Shown: positions 34,750-43,335 of the stretch, piece by piece | How positions within the stretch are numbered: the first letter of the stretch is position 1 | Layout of the letters: every line of letters begins with the position of its first letter | Source of the DNA: Bradyrhizobium sp. SZCCT0153 | GTDB lineage: Bacteria > Pseudomonadota > Alphaproteobacteria > Rhizobiales > Xanthobacteraceae | Assembly (NCBI RefSeq): GCF_018129995.1 | Contig: NZ_JAFCKS010000011.1 | Span: forward strand, 62,001-126,000 | Length of the DNA stretch: 64,000 nucleotides | Direction: 5' to 3' | Made by a program: the position numbers and the translations under genes | The notes under the pieces: generated by a model | What the model was told of the DNA's origin: nothing | Seen by the model: the letters and a program-made list of their open reading frames with translations, nothing else | Databases searched by the model: none

Positions 34750-34805
34750 ATGGTAGAGTCGCGTCGCGGGGCGTCTGCAAGGGCGCCCCGCACAAATTTT
34801 GAGTC
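34731..34805. promoter_or_regulatory. Cluster of four GANTC methylation sites around the ccrM start
   Basis: GAGTC occurs at 34731-34735, 34745-34749, 34756-34760 and 34801-34805; the second directly abuts the ATG at 34750. GANTC is the target of CcrM itself, so methylation of these sites could feed back on ccrM transcription, as known for Caulobacter ccrM. Confidence 0.6.
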
Positions 34806-35880
34806 TCCCGCGCATCGCATCATTCTCGGCGATTGCGTCGCCGAGATGTCGAAGCTTCAGGCTGGTTCGGTCGACCTCGTGTTCGCCGATCCGCCCTACA
34901 ATCTCCAACTCAAGGGCGACCTCAAGCGCCCCGACGAATCCCATGTCGATGCCGTCGACGACGACTGGGACAAGTTCGATTCGTTTTCCGCCTATGACGA
35001 TTTCACCCGCGCGTGGCTGCTCGCTGCCCGCCGCGCAATGAAGCCGTCGGCGACGATCTGGGTGATCGGCTCCTATCACAACATCTTCCGCGTCGGCGCG
35101 ATCATGCAGGACCTCGGCTTCTGGCTCCTGAACGACATCGTCTGGCGCAAAACCAACCCGATGCCGAATTTCCGTGGCCGCCGCTTCACCAACGCGCACG
35201 AGACCATGATCTGGGCCGCGCGCGACGAGAAGGCCAAGGGCTACACGTTCAACTACGAAGCGCTGAAGGCCGCCAACGAGGACGTGCAGGCACGGTCCGA
35301 CTGGCTGATCCCGCTCTGCACCGGCGAGGAGCGTCTCAAGGGCGCCGACGGCAAGAAAGTGCATCCGACGCAGAAGCCGGAAGGCCTGCTCGCGCGCGTG
35401 CTGCTGTCGTCCTCCAAGCCCGGCGATCTCGTGATCGATCCTTTCAACGGCACCGGCACCACCGGCGCTGTCGCCAAGCGCCTCGGCCGCTCCTATATCG
35501 GGTTCGAGCGCGACAAGACCTATGCCAAGGCTGCCGAAGCGCGTATCGCCGCGGTCGAGCCGCTGCCGGAAGCAAGCCTCGCCCCGTTCATGACCGCGCG
35601 CGAGGCGCCGCGGGTGGCGTTCTCCGAGCTGATCGAGCGCGGCATGATCATGCCCGGCACGAAATTGTTCGACGCCAAGAAGAAGCTCGGCGCACTCGTG
35701 CGCGCCGACGGCGCCATCATGCTGGGAGACAAGGTCGGCTCAATCCATCGCATGGGCGCGGTCGCACAAGGCGCGCAAGCCTGCAACGGCTGGACCTTCT
35801 GGCATGTCGAGACCAAGAAGGGTCTCAAGCTGATCGACGAGCTCCGCGCCGAGATCCGTGCCGGCATGGCGGCAGGGTAG
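34750..35880 (+). CDS. ccrM: Cell-cycle DNA adenine methyltransferase CcrM (GANTC)
   Basis: N6-adenine methyltransferase of the beta class that methylates GANTC and controls the alphaproteobacterial cell cycle. The 376-residue protein has the catalytic motif DPPYN at residues 47-51, the SAM loop VIDPFNGTGTTGAVAK near residue 230, the target-recognition part with MPNFRGRRFTNAHETMIW, and the CcrM-specific C-terminal domain (SELIERGMIMPGTKLFD, CNGWTFWHVE). It lacks an obvious ribosome binding site at ATG 34750; the start is chosen by length. It is a solitary methyltransferase with no restriction enzyme nearby. Confidence 0.95.
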   Translation: MVESRRGASARAPRTNFESPAHRIILGDCVAEMSKLQAGSVDLVFADPPYNLQLKGDLKRPDESHVDAVDDDWDKFDSFSAYDDFTRAWLLAARRAMKPSATIWVIGSYHNIFRVGAIMQDLGFWLLNDIVWRKTNPMPNFRGRRFTNAHETMIWAARDEKAKGYTFNYEALKAANEDVQARSDWLIPLCTGEERLKGADGKKVHPTQKPEGLLARVLLSSSKPGDLVIDPFNGTGTTGAVAKRLGRSYIGFERDKTYAKAAEARIAAVEPLPEASLAPFMTAREAPRVAFSELIERGMIMPGTKLFDAKKKLGALVRADGAIMLGDKVGSIHRMGAVAQGAQACNGWTFWHVETKKGLKLIDELRAEIRAGMAAG

Positions 35881-35895
35881 GCTTTCCGCGATCTT

Positions 35896-35936
35896 GCAGG
35901 GTGGGCACGGCGCTTTGCGCCTTTGCCCCGCCCTGC
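35896..35936. repeat. Inverted repeat after ccrM
   Basis: GCAGGGTGGGCACGGCGC pairs imperfectly with GCGCCTTTGCCCCGCCCTGC around TTT. It lies about 15 bases after the ccrM stop; with no U-tract it may be another intergenic palindromic element rather than a true terminator. Confidence 0.5.
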
Positions 35937-36001
35937 GGCTCCTTGAATGAAGCGACGGCCGGGACTAGATTGAGCGGGTCAGTCCCGACCGGCGGGCTCC
36001 C

Positions 36002-36328
36002 ATGCGACGACAGTCCGAAACATTGCTGCTGGTGCCGCTGCTGCCGATCTTCCTGGTCGGCATGTTTCCGATGTTCCTGATCGCGCTATTGGGATTTTTC
36101 GGCCTCGCCTTGTTCGGCGTGCTGGTGGTCTGCGTCGGGCTCGCCGGCAGCAACGAGGCGCACGACAATTTCAATCACGACGTCATCGTTCACGGCTATG
36201 CGCGGGGATCGGAGCGCGCGGCGCGGGCTTCCGACATGCATCTGGCGGCGCGGCTCGGGCTGCGGCTGGAGGCCGTGGGCGCGGCCATGGTCATTACGGC
36301 GGCGATCGGCCTTTGTTACGCCGGCTGA
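36002..36328 (+). CDS. Small hypothetical membrane protein (108 aa)
   Basis: A 108-residue protein with two N-terminal hydrophobic stretches (about 8-30 and 32-50), a polar middle (SNEAHDNFNHDVIVHGYARGSERAARASDMHLAARLG) and a last helix (AVGAAMVITAAIGLCYA). No family recognised. The ribosome binding site is weak but codon use is like that of its neighbours. It sits between ccrM and a GST on the same strand with gaps over 100 bases. Confidence 0.65.
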   Translation: MRRQSETLLLVPLLPIFLVGMFPMFLIALLGFFGLALFGVLVVCVGLAGSNEAHDNFNHDVIVHGYARGSERAARASDMHLAARLGLRLEAVGAAMVITAAIGLCYAG

Positions 36329-36458
36329 TCTGCGCGGCGCGCAGATACCGCCCGGCAAACTCGCCGGTTGCCCTCCCGGACAAGGTTCAGGCAAGAGAGG
36401 CCGTCGGCGGCAGTGACGCTGCGTTCGCTCTCGGCCGGCAACAATGGGGAGATGCCCG

Positions 36459-37145
36459 ATGCTCAAGTTCTATTTCAACGGATCGCCGAACCCGACCAAG
36501 GTCGCGCTTTATCTCGAGGAGTCCGGTCTGCCCTTCGAGCCGGTCAAGATCGACACCCGCAAGGGCGAGCAGTTCACGCCGGAATTCCTGAAAATCAATC
36601 CGAACGCCAAGGTGCCTGCGATCGACGATGGCGGCACCATTGTTTTCGACAGCAACGCCATCCTGCTCTACCTCGCCGAGAAGACCGGAAAATTCCTGCC
36701 CGCGGCCGCCGTTCGCGGCGAAACGCTGTCATGGCTGATGTTCATCGCCACCGGTGTCGGGCCCTATTCGGGCCAGGCCGTGCACTTCAAGCATTTTGCG
36801 CCGAAGGACCAGAACCACGACTACGCCCATAACCGCTACCAGTACGAGACCGATCGCCACTACAAGATCCTCGACGGCCACCTTGAAGGCCGCCGCTACA
36901 TGGTCGGCGATGCCTATTCGATCGTCGACATGGCGCTGTGGGGCTGGGCGCGGATGGTGCCGTTCAAGCTCGGCGACGAGGCCTTTGCGCGCTACCCGAA
37001 CGTGAAGCGGCTGGTCGACGAGATCTCGGCGCGGCCGGCGGCGGCGCGTGCGATCGCGCTGAAGGACAAGTTCACCTTCAAGGCCGAGATGGACGACGAG
37101 GCCCGCGGCAACATGTTCAAGCACATGACGACCAAGGTCGCCTGA
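36459..37145 (+). CDS. Glutathione S-transferase family protein
   Basis: A 228-residue GST of the Ure2p/YfcG-like type: thioredoxin-fold N-terminus (FYFNGSPNPTKVALYLEESGLPFEPVKID, INPNAKVPAIDDGG, DSNAILLYLAEKTG) and an alpha-helical C-terminus with the YSIVDMALWGW motif. The conserved Asn in SPNPTKV may activate glutathione as in YfcG. ATG at 36459 behind GGGGAG. A strong terminator follows. Confidence 0.92.
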   Translation: MLKFYFNGSPNPTKVALYLEESGLPFEPVKIDTRKGEQFTPEFLKINPNAKVPAIDDGGTIVFDSNAILLYLAEKTGKFLPAAAVRGETLSWLMFIATGVGPYSGQAVHFKHFAPKDQNHDYAHNRYQYETDRHYKILDGHLEGRRYMVGDAYSIVDMALWGWARMVPFKLGDEAFARYPNVKRLVDEISARPAAARAIALKDKFTFKAEMDDEARGNMFKHMTTKVA

Positions 37146-37164
37146 TCGCACTGGATTGTTTTGG

Positions 37165-37196
37165 AAGGCCACGCGCATGCGCGTGGCCTTTTGCTT
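37165..37196 (+). terminator. Rho-independent terminator of the GST gene
   Basis: A 26-base perfect palindrome (37165-37190; arms AAGGCCACGCGCA) followed by TTTTGCTTTT. It lies 20 bases after the GST stop and just before the stop of the convergent chemoreceptor gene, so it may also limit read-through from the other side. Confidence 0.9.
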
Positions 37197-39206
37197 TTAC
37201 GCGGCGTGGACCGAGCTCAGGAATTTTGCGACTTCCTGCTTCAACCGGTTGCTGTCGGCCGACAGCGAGCGCGCCGCCGACAGCACCTGCGAGGAGGCCG
37301 AACCGGTCTCGGAGGCGCCGCGCTGGACGTCACCGATGTTGGACGACACGCGCTGCGTGCCACGGGCCGCCTGCTGGACGTTGCGGGAGATCTCCTGCGT
37401 GGCCGCGCCCTGCTCTTCCACGGCGGCGGCAACCGTCGAGGAGATTTCCGACAGCCGCTCGATGGTGCCGCTGATCTCCTTGATCGAACCGACCGATTCC
37501 TCCGTCGCGGCCTGGATGCCGGAGACCTGCTGAGCGATCTCGCCGGTGGCCTTCGCGGTCTGCTCGGCGAGAGCCTTGACCTCCGAGGCCACCACGGCAA
37601 AGCCGCGGCCGGCTTCGCCCGCGCGCGCCGCCTCGATGGTGGCGTTCAGCGCCAGCAGGTTGGTCTGGCCGGCGATGGTGCTGATCAGCTCGACCACGTC
37701 ACCGATGCGGGCGGCGGCCTTGGAGAGCTCGCCGACGCGCGCGTTGGTCCTGCTCGCCTGACCGACGGCTTCGCCGGCGATGCGGGCCGACTCCTGCACC
37801 TGTCGCGCGATCTCCGTCACCGATGAGGACAGCTGTTCGGTGGCCGAGGCAACGGCCTGCACGTTTGCCGTGGCTTCCTGCGATGCGGAGGCGACTTCCG
37901 TCGACAGATCCTGGGCACGCGAGGCGGTCGTGGTCAGGGTGCCGGCGGAGGCTTCGAGCTCGTTCGACGCCGACGACACGGTGTTCACGATCTCGCCGAC
38001 GGCCTGCTCGAACTGGTCGGCCAGCTTGACCATGTCGGCTTTGCGCTGCCCGGCCTGCCGCGCCTCGACCTCGGTCTGCTCGTGGCGCATGCGCTCGGTC
38101 TCGACCATGTTGTCCTTGAACACCTGGATCGCCATCGCCATGTCGCCGATCTCGTCGGCCCTGCCGCGACCGGGTATTTCGACCGCGAGATTGCCGCCGG
38201 CAAGCAGTCCCATCGCCCGGGTCATCGAGGTCAGAGGACCCACGATGCTGCGGGCGATCAGCACGGCGACGAGGCCGCCGAACAAGACGGCGAGGCCGCC
38301 CGCGATCTCCTGGATCGACGTCGTTCCGGCAATCACGGCTTCGGCATTGCTGCGCGAGTCCTTATAGTCCTTCTTCAAGGTGGTTTCCGCGACCTTGAGC
38401 TTGCCGATGCTCTCGACGATGAGCGGCGCGAGGTTCTTGTGATAGATCTCGTCGGCCTGAAGCATCGCAGCGGATGTCGTCTCGAACGCGGATTTGTAGA
38501 TTCCGAGCGAGGTCTTCACCGGCGTGAGCGTGGTCCGCAATTCCGTCGCCTGCGGGCTCTTTTCGATCGCCGTGAGCCGCTGCATCGCCCTGTCGACGTT
38601 GGTCCTGAAGTTCGCGGGCCCCTTGACGTCGCGCAGGGCCAGGAAACGCCAGTTCGCGATCTGGACGAGAAGCAGCCTGGATTCGAGGTCCGCGACGAGG
38701 GACGCGGTGTCTTCGTCGACGGCCGCACGCGCCGTGTCGACCAGCTTGGCCATCTTGACGGTCAGTTCGTCGCCACTCGGCAGCAGCGTCGCCTTGCCCG
38801 TTCTCGCCTCGTTGACGGCGTCACTCAGATTGTCGCGCAGGCTCCGCATCCTGGCGATGTCGCCGATGAGCCCCTCGTAAAGCTTTCGCCGCTCCTGCGA
38901 CAGCGTACCCTTCGCCCCGACCTGCAACAACTCGGTAGCTGCGGTCTCCCGCTCCGCGGCCTCCTTCATCGCGGGCTCGCTGGCGTCGTAGATGTATCGC
39001 AAATTGGCGCGCTGGATGGCCTGAAGGTGGGTCGAAATCTCCAGCACCCGCGCGGTGCTGTCCGAAAGCGCCGATTGTCGCCCGACCTGATCCTGGACCT
39101 CCCGCAAATTCCAGACGGCAACCACCGCCATCACGAGACCGACCGCCACCAGGGCCATGAAGCCTGCGTACAGGCGTCCCCTGATCCGCAAACGAAACTT
39201 CGGCAT
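37197..39206 (-). CDS. Methyl-accepting chemotaxis protein
   Basis: Chemoreceptor of about 669 residues: membrane helix (about 15-33), a helical periplasmic sensor domain (to about 310, four-helix-bundle type), second membrane helix (AGGLAVLFGGLVAVLIAR), a HAMP domain, and the cytoplasmic signalling domain whose hairpin tip contains TIAGQTNLLALNATIEAARAGEAGRGFAVVASEVKALAEQT. The C-terminus (LSSVHAA) lacks the CheR-docking pentapeptide. No che genes are near. Start ATG at 39206; a GTG two codons earlier (39212) is equally possible. Confidence 0.95.
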   Translation of the reverse strand: MPKFRLRIRGRLYAGFMALVAVGLVMAVVAVWNLREVQDQVGRQSALSDSTARVLEISTHLQAIQRANLRYIYDASEPAMKEAAERETAATELLQVGAKGTLSQERRKLYEGLIGDIARMRSLRDNLSDAVNEARTGKATLLPSGDELTVKMAKLVDTARAAVDEDTASLVADLESRLLLVQIANWRFLALRDVKGPANFRTNVDRAMQRLTAIEKSPQATELRTTLTPVKTSLGIYKSAFETTSAAMLQADEIYHKNLAPLIVESIGKLKVAETTLKKDYKDSRSNAEAVIAGTTSIQEIAGGLAVLFGGLVAVLIARSIVGPLTSMTRAMGLLAGGNLAVEIPGRGRADEIGDMAMAIQVFKDNMVETERMRHEQTEVEARQAGQRKADMVKLADQFEQAVGEIVNTVSSASNELEASAGTLTTTASRAQDLSTEVASASQEATANVQAVASATEQLSSSVTEIARQVQESARIAGEAVGQASRTNARVGELSKAAARIGDVVELISTIAGQTNLLALNATIEAARAGEAGRGFAVVASEVKALAEQTAKATGEIAQQVSGIQAATEESVGSIKEISGTIERLSEISSTVAAAVEEQGAATQEISRNVQQAARGTQRVSSNIGDVQRGASETGSASSQVLSAARSLSADSNRLKQEVAKFLSSVHAA

Positions 39207-39437
39207 TCCCACTATCCACCCAGATGCATGTCACTTCGAGCGGCCGAACGTCCGGCGATCGTCACCGGCCACCCTGGCAGCCGCGCGTCGCATCCATGCG
39301 ACCCACGCTGCACCGCGGCACAATGGGGGACACTTGTTAATTGAACCTTCCAATTTTTCGCGTGCGAATGCATCCGCCCGCCGAAATCTGCTGATTTTAT
39401 CGGCAGCCATGCACAGATTGCGGTGTGGCCCGCGGCG

Positions 39438-39483
39438 GCATGCAGGGTCCTGCATGCGTTGCCTGAAAGCATGCGTTGCCTGA
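39438..39483. repeat. Palindrome plus 15-bp direct repeat downstream of bphP
   Basis: GCATGCAGG-GT-CCTGCATGC (39438-39457) followed by two exact copies of GCATGCGTTGCCTGA (39452-39466 and 39469-39483, 17-bp period). It lies right after the bphP stop (minus strand) in a 284-bp gap that also carries the chemoreceptor promoter. The hairpin could help end bphOP transcription. Confidence 0.65.
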
Positions 39484-39490
39484 CGAATGG

Positions 39491-42037
39491 CTATTGCGCG
39501 CTCTCTCGCTGCAATTTGCCGAGCGCGTTCTCGACCACTTCCAGCGTGTACGGCTTCTGAACCACAGGCGCCGAAGCCAGCTCCACCGGAATCGGGGCGC
39601 GCTCGCCATAGCCGGTCGCGAAGATGAAGGGCACGCCGATCTCCTTGAGCTTCTGCGCCACCCGGATGCTGCTCTCGCTGCCGAGGTTGAGGTCGAGCAG
39701 AGCAAAGCTCGGGCGCATGCGCTCGATCGAGCGCAGCGCCTGGTCGACGCTCGCGGCGGTGTCGACGTGGCGGGCGCCGAGGTCGAGCAGGATGACCTCC
39801 GCCGCCATCGCGATGATCAGATTGTCCTCGACGATCAGCGCCGTGTCGGAAATCCGCGGGCGGGACGATTGCTGCTCTTCGATGCGCATGGCGGCTCCTG
39901 CGATTGATGACACGAGTTGGACGAAGTTGGGGGGAATGATGAACGTCGCTTGCACGCCCAGCAGGTCGAAGCGGATTTCGGCTTCGCCCTTGAGGTCGAA
40001 CGGGACCGAGCGCTCGATGATCGTGGTCCCGAAGCCGCGCCGCGACGGCGGCTGCACCGGGGGGCCGCCGCTCTCCTTCCAGTCGATGACGAGGCTCGAC
40101 GACGGATCGAGGCGCCAGGCCACCTCGACGCTGCCGGTGGAATCGGCGAGTGCGCCGTATTTGGCGGAATTGGTCATCATCTCGTGCACGACGAGGGCCA
40201 GCGTCGCGAACGCCCTGGGATCGAGCGCTACGTCGGGTCCGCCGATCTTCACCCGGTCTGCGCGCGCGCCCAGATAGGCGCCGGCCTCGGATTCGAGGAG
40301 CGAGCGCAACGCGACAGGCGCCCAGTTCAGATTGGTGATCTGGTCGTGAGCGCGGGCGAGGGCCTGGATGCGGCCGCCGAGCACGCCGGCGAACTCCTCG
40401 ACGCTGGCCGCGGTGTCCTTGCTCTGCGCCACCAGAGCGCGGACGAGGCTCAGGATGTTGCGAACGCGGTGATTGAGTTCGGCGATCATCAACTCCTGCC
40501 GCTCCTGCGCGCCGCGCCGCTCGCGCGCGGCAAGATCGGACAGTTGCAGGATCACCTCGAGCAGCGTCACCCGCAGGCTCTCGGCGATACGGATGTCGGC
40601 CGACGACCACGGCTTGGACTGGCCCGCCACCGTCTCCTGCCACAGCTCGAAACTCTTGCGCGGCGTGAGGCGCGGCCCGTTCGGACCCTGGTCGTAGACC
40701 TTGTTGGGATCGCCGGCCCAATTGACGGAGCGTGTGACCTCGCGACGGAAGAAGATCAGGCAATCGCGCGGCGTGCGCGAGATCGGGATGGCGAGAAAGC
40801 CCGCCGCGCGGTCGCGAAAGGACTGGCCGGCGGCATAGACCTTGGCGATCTCGGCGCTGGCGAAGATCCGTCCCGGCGTGGTCCGGTTGATGAAGGCAAC
40901 GAGTTCCTTCACCTCATCCTCGGTCGGCGTCTCGCCCTGAAGCGCAATCCTGTTGTCGGACCACACCGCCACGCCGTCGCAATCGATCATGTTCCCGTAG
41001 TCGCCGAGGAAATCGACGATCGCGCGCCGGCTGTGCTCGTGCAGGGCCGCGGTCTCGATCAGCCGCTCCTGCACCTGGTGGGCGCGTGTCTCGTAGGCGA
41101 CGTCGCCCTCGCGCTCGCGACCCTCCACGATCCAGGAGAACATCTGCCCGAACAGCTCTGATGCCGTGCGCTTCTCGAACGAGATGTAGCGCGGCGAATA
41201 ATGATGGCAAGCGAACAGGCCCCACAGCTTGCCGTCACGCAGGATCGACACCGACATCGAGGCGCCGACGCCCATGTTGCGCAGATATTCGATGTGGATC
41301 GGCGACACCGAGCGCAGTACGCTCATCGAGAGATCGAGCAGCGCCGCATTGTGCGTGGCCGTCGACACCAGCGCGGCCGGCTGCGCATCGATGTCCGCGA
41401 TGATGCGCAGCCAGTTGCGCTGATAGAGAACGCGGGCCTGCCTCGGGATGTCCGACGCCGGATAATGCAGGCCGAGAAACCGTTCGAGCCCCGCTTCCGC
41501 AGCCTCCGCGATCACCTCGCCCGATCCGTCCGGATGAAACTGATAGACCATGACGCGGTCGAAACCGGTCAGCACCTTGAGCTGCCGCGCGGCCTCCCGA
41601 GCGAGCTCGTTCATGCCGCGCGTCTTGCGGATCCGCTCCAGCATCAGGCGCACGAGCTCGCCGGAATTGACGCCGGGCTCGATGACGCTCGGCTCGGCTT
41701 CCACGACCAGATAGGCGCCGGAAAAATGGATCGAGAGATCAAAAGGCGGCTTGCCCGACCGGAGCTCGACGCCGAACACGCGTTCGGTCGCGTCCGGCCC
41801 GCTCAGATGGTCGACGCGGCTGCGAATGGTCTCGACGGCGGCTTCCGAGATGACGCTCGACAGCGGTCGCTGCAGCAGGTCGGCGGCGTCAGTGCCGAGA
41901 AAACTCGCGACGTTGCCCGATGCCATGCAGATCGTGAAATCCGACAGCACCGTAAGCAGGAAGCCGAACGGCTGCACGCTGCCGGGAATGTGGATCGGCT
42001 CGCGATCGCAATTGGTGAGATTGACGGCCTCGTTCAT
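39491..42037 (-). CDS. bphP: Bacteriophytochrome: PAS-GAF-PHY, HWE histidine kinase and receiver domain
   Basis: Red/far-red photoreceptor kinase, 848 residues. Biliverdin attaches to Cys10 in NLTNCDREPIHIPGSVQPFG. The PAS domain is followed by the GAF with the conserved YPASDIPRQARVLY, the PHY with its tongue (PRDCLIFFRREV, VNWAGDP), an HWE-type kinase (phospho-His in ELNHRVRNILSLVRALVAQS; WKESGGPPVQPPSRRGFGTTII), and a C-terminal receiver (TALIVEDNLII, phospho-Asp in FALLDLNLGSES). This order matches Agrobacterium Agp2 (AtBphP2). Its ATG overlaps the bphO stop (ATGA), so chromophore enzyme and photoreceptor are made together. No separate output regulator is visible. Confidence 0.95.
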   Translation of the reverse strand: MNEAVNLTNCDREPIHIPGSVQPFGFLLTVLSDFTICMASGNVASFLGTDAADLLQRPLSSVISEAAVETIRSRVDHLSGPDATERVFGVELRSGKPPFDLSIHFSGAYLVVEAEPSVIEPGVNSGELVRLMLERIRKTRGMNELAREAARQLKVLTGFDRVMVYQFHPDGSGEVIAEAAEAGLERFLGLHYPASDIPRQARVLYQRNWLRIIADIDAQPAALVSTATHNAALLDLSMSVLRSVSPIHIEYLRNMGVGASMSVSILRDGKLWGLFACHHYSPRYISFEKRTASELFGQMFSWIVEGREREGDVAYETRAHQVQERLIETAALHEHSRRAIVDFLGDYGNMIDCDGVAVWSDNRIALQGETPTEDEVKELVAFINRTTPGRIFASAEIAKVYAAGQSFRDRAAGFLAIPISRTPRDCLIFFRREVTRSVNWAGDPNKVYDQGPNGPRLTPRKSFELWQETVAGQSKPWSSADIRIAESLRVTLLEVILQLSDLAARERRGAQERQELMIAELNHRVRNILSLVRALVAQSKDTAASVEEFAGVLGGRIQALARAHDQITNLNWAPVALRSLLESEAGAYLGARADRVKIGGPDVALDPRAFATLALVVHEMMTNSAKYGALADSTGSVEVAWRLDPSSSLVIDWKESGGPPVQPPSRRGFGTTIIERSVPFDLKGEAEIRFDLLGVQATFIIPPNFVQLVSSIAGAAMRIEEQQSSRPRISDTALIVEDNLIIAMAAEVILLDLGARHVDTAASVDQALRSIERMRPSFALLDLNLGSESSIRVAQKLKEIGVPFIFATGYGERAPIPVELASAPVVQKPYTLEVVENALGKLQRESAQ

Positions 42038-42618
42038 GCCCGGTCTGCCGCCTGCTCGAACGCGGCGAAGGCGATGCGGGCCGCCTCGATCACTTCTTCC
42101 TGGTCGCAGGCCACCTCGCTGGCGAGCCTTGCCAGAAAGCTCTGCCAGAGCCGCTTGCCGGCGCCGTGATTGAGGTAGGCGGTGGCCTCGCCGATGCGTG
42201 GATCGCCCGCATCCGCAACCGTCTTCAGCAGGAACTTGGCCCCGAGCCGGGAGCCCTCCAGCACGTACATGGTGCCCAGCACACCACTGCGCGTCAGCGG
42301 CGGCACCGACACGGTGGATTGCACGGCGCTGCCGAGCCGCCCGAGGTCGGCCGCAATGGCGGCCCTGCGCACCCGCTCCGGCCAGTCCGGAAACATCCGG
42401 GCAACGCCGGCCTCGTCGAGCGCGGCTTCGAGCGGCAGCAGCGCGCCGGCGCTGGCTTGCAGAAAGCGGCGGTAGCCGGAAAAGACGGTGAGATCGAACG
42501 ACGAAAGCTGCGCATCGAGCTCGCGGTGCGCAGCAGCCGTCTCATCTCTCAGTCGTTCGCGGAGTCCGGGAAAGCTGCGGCCCACCTGTGTCGAAACGTC
42601 CGAAGCCCCAGCCAGCAT
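42034..42618 (-). CDS. bphO: Bacteriophytochrome heme oxygenase
   Basis: Converts heme to biliverdin, the chromophore of the downstream phytochrome. The 194-residue protein shows LRERLRDETAAAHRELDAQLSSFDL with the proximal His, the FLQASAGALLPLE helix, and GVLGTMYVLEGSRLGAKFLLK, a typical BphO block. The ATG at 42618 has GGGA upstream; an open frame to 42720 adds unrelated residues. The four-base overlap with bphP indicates translational coupling. Confidence 0.93.
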   Translation of the reverse strand: MLAGASDVSTQVGRSFPGLRERLRDETAAAHRELDAQLSSFDLTVFSGYRRFLQASAGALLPLEAALDEAGVARMFPDWPERVRRAAIAADLGRLGSAVQSTVSVPPLTRSGVLGTMYVLEGSRLGAKFLLKTVADAGDPRIGEATAYLNHGAGKRLWQSFLARLASEVACDQEEVIEAARIAFAAFEQAADRA

Positions 42619-42816
42619 GAAATTCCCAAAACGCGCGCAAAGCCGGCGCGCGATTGCCCCGGAGCCGAAGGAACGCAGGGGGAATCCAAAGGTTCCGCCA
42701 GCTCCGGAAAAACCGGGCATAAGAAGGACGGCTCGCGCCCACTCCTCTGGCCCGCACGACCATCGCTGGCTGCGACGGACAAAATCGGCTGGCGGACGCG
42801 ACGTCGTTCAATCGGG

Positions 42817-43260
42817 TCAGCCCGCGGCCCTCACCGTTGCCTGCGGAAAAGGACCCAGCGCCTTCTCGGTCAGGATCGAGTCGCAATACTCGCGGATCTC
42901 CTTGATCTTGCCGTCCTCAAGGCGAAACACCAGACAATAGTCGTTGTCGTAGCGGACGTCCTCGGGCGTGACGTTGTCGCCCTTGGCTTCCACCACGACG
43001 ATGTCGCCGTCGGCGATGAAGCGATGGGCGACCGTGCGCGTGCGGTCGCGAAGGCGGGTGCGCACATAGCCGTGCAGATCGTTGAGGATCGCCTCCTTGC
43101 CCGCGAACGTGCGCGACCATGAATATTGACCGGTCACGACCCATTTGGCGTCGTCGGCCAGGCTTGCGGTGAACAAAGCGCGGTCGCGCACGGACGGATC
43201 GGGGCTGGCGGCAGCGGCAAAGATATCCTGCATCAGTTGCTTGTTGGCGCTCGCGCTCAT
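42817..43260 (-). CDS. NTF2-like/SnoaL-type protein
   Basis: A 147-residue cone-shaped NTF2-like protein: helical N-terminus (NKQLMQDIFAAAASPDPSVRDRALFTASLADDAKWVVTG), then GKEAILNDLHGYVRTRLRD and the sheet YDNDYCLVFRLEDGKIKEIREYCDS, typical of the SnoaL group. Such proteins are cyclases, isomerases or binding proteins; no function can be assigned. ATG at 43260 with AAGGAG. It is divergent from a LysR gene, 75 bases apart, and is its likely target. Confidence 0.85.
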   Translation of the reverse strand: MSASANKQLMQDIFAAAASPDPSVRDRALFTASLADDAKWVVTGQYSWSRTFAGKEAILNDLHGYVRTRLRDRTRTVAHRFIADGDIVVVEAKGDNVTPEDVRYDNDYCLVFRLEDGKIKEIREYCDSILTEKALGPFPQATVRAAG

Positions 43261-43335
43261 GGCGGCATCTCCTTGTGGTGGCATCGCGGGGAGATCATCG
43301 CGGCGAGATGAGAATTCTTCAAATCGATAGAGGAT

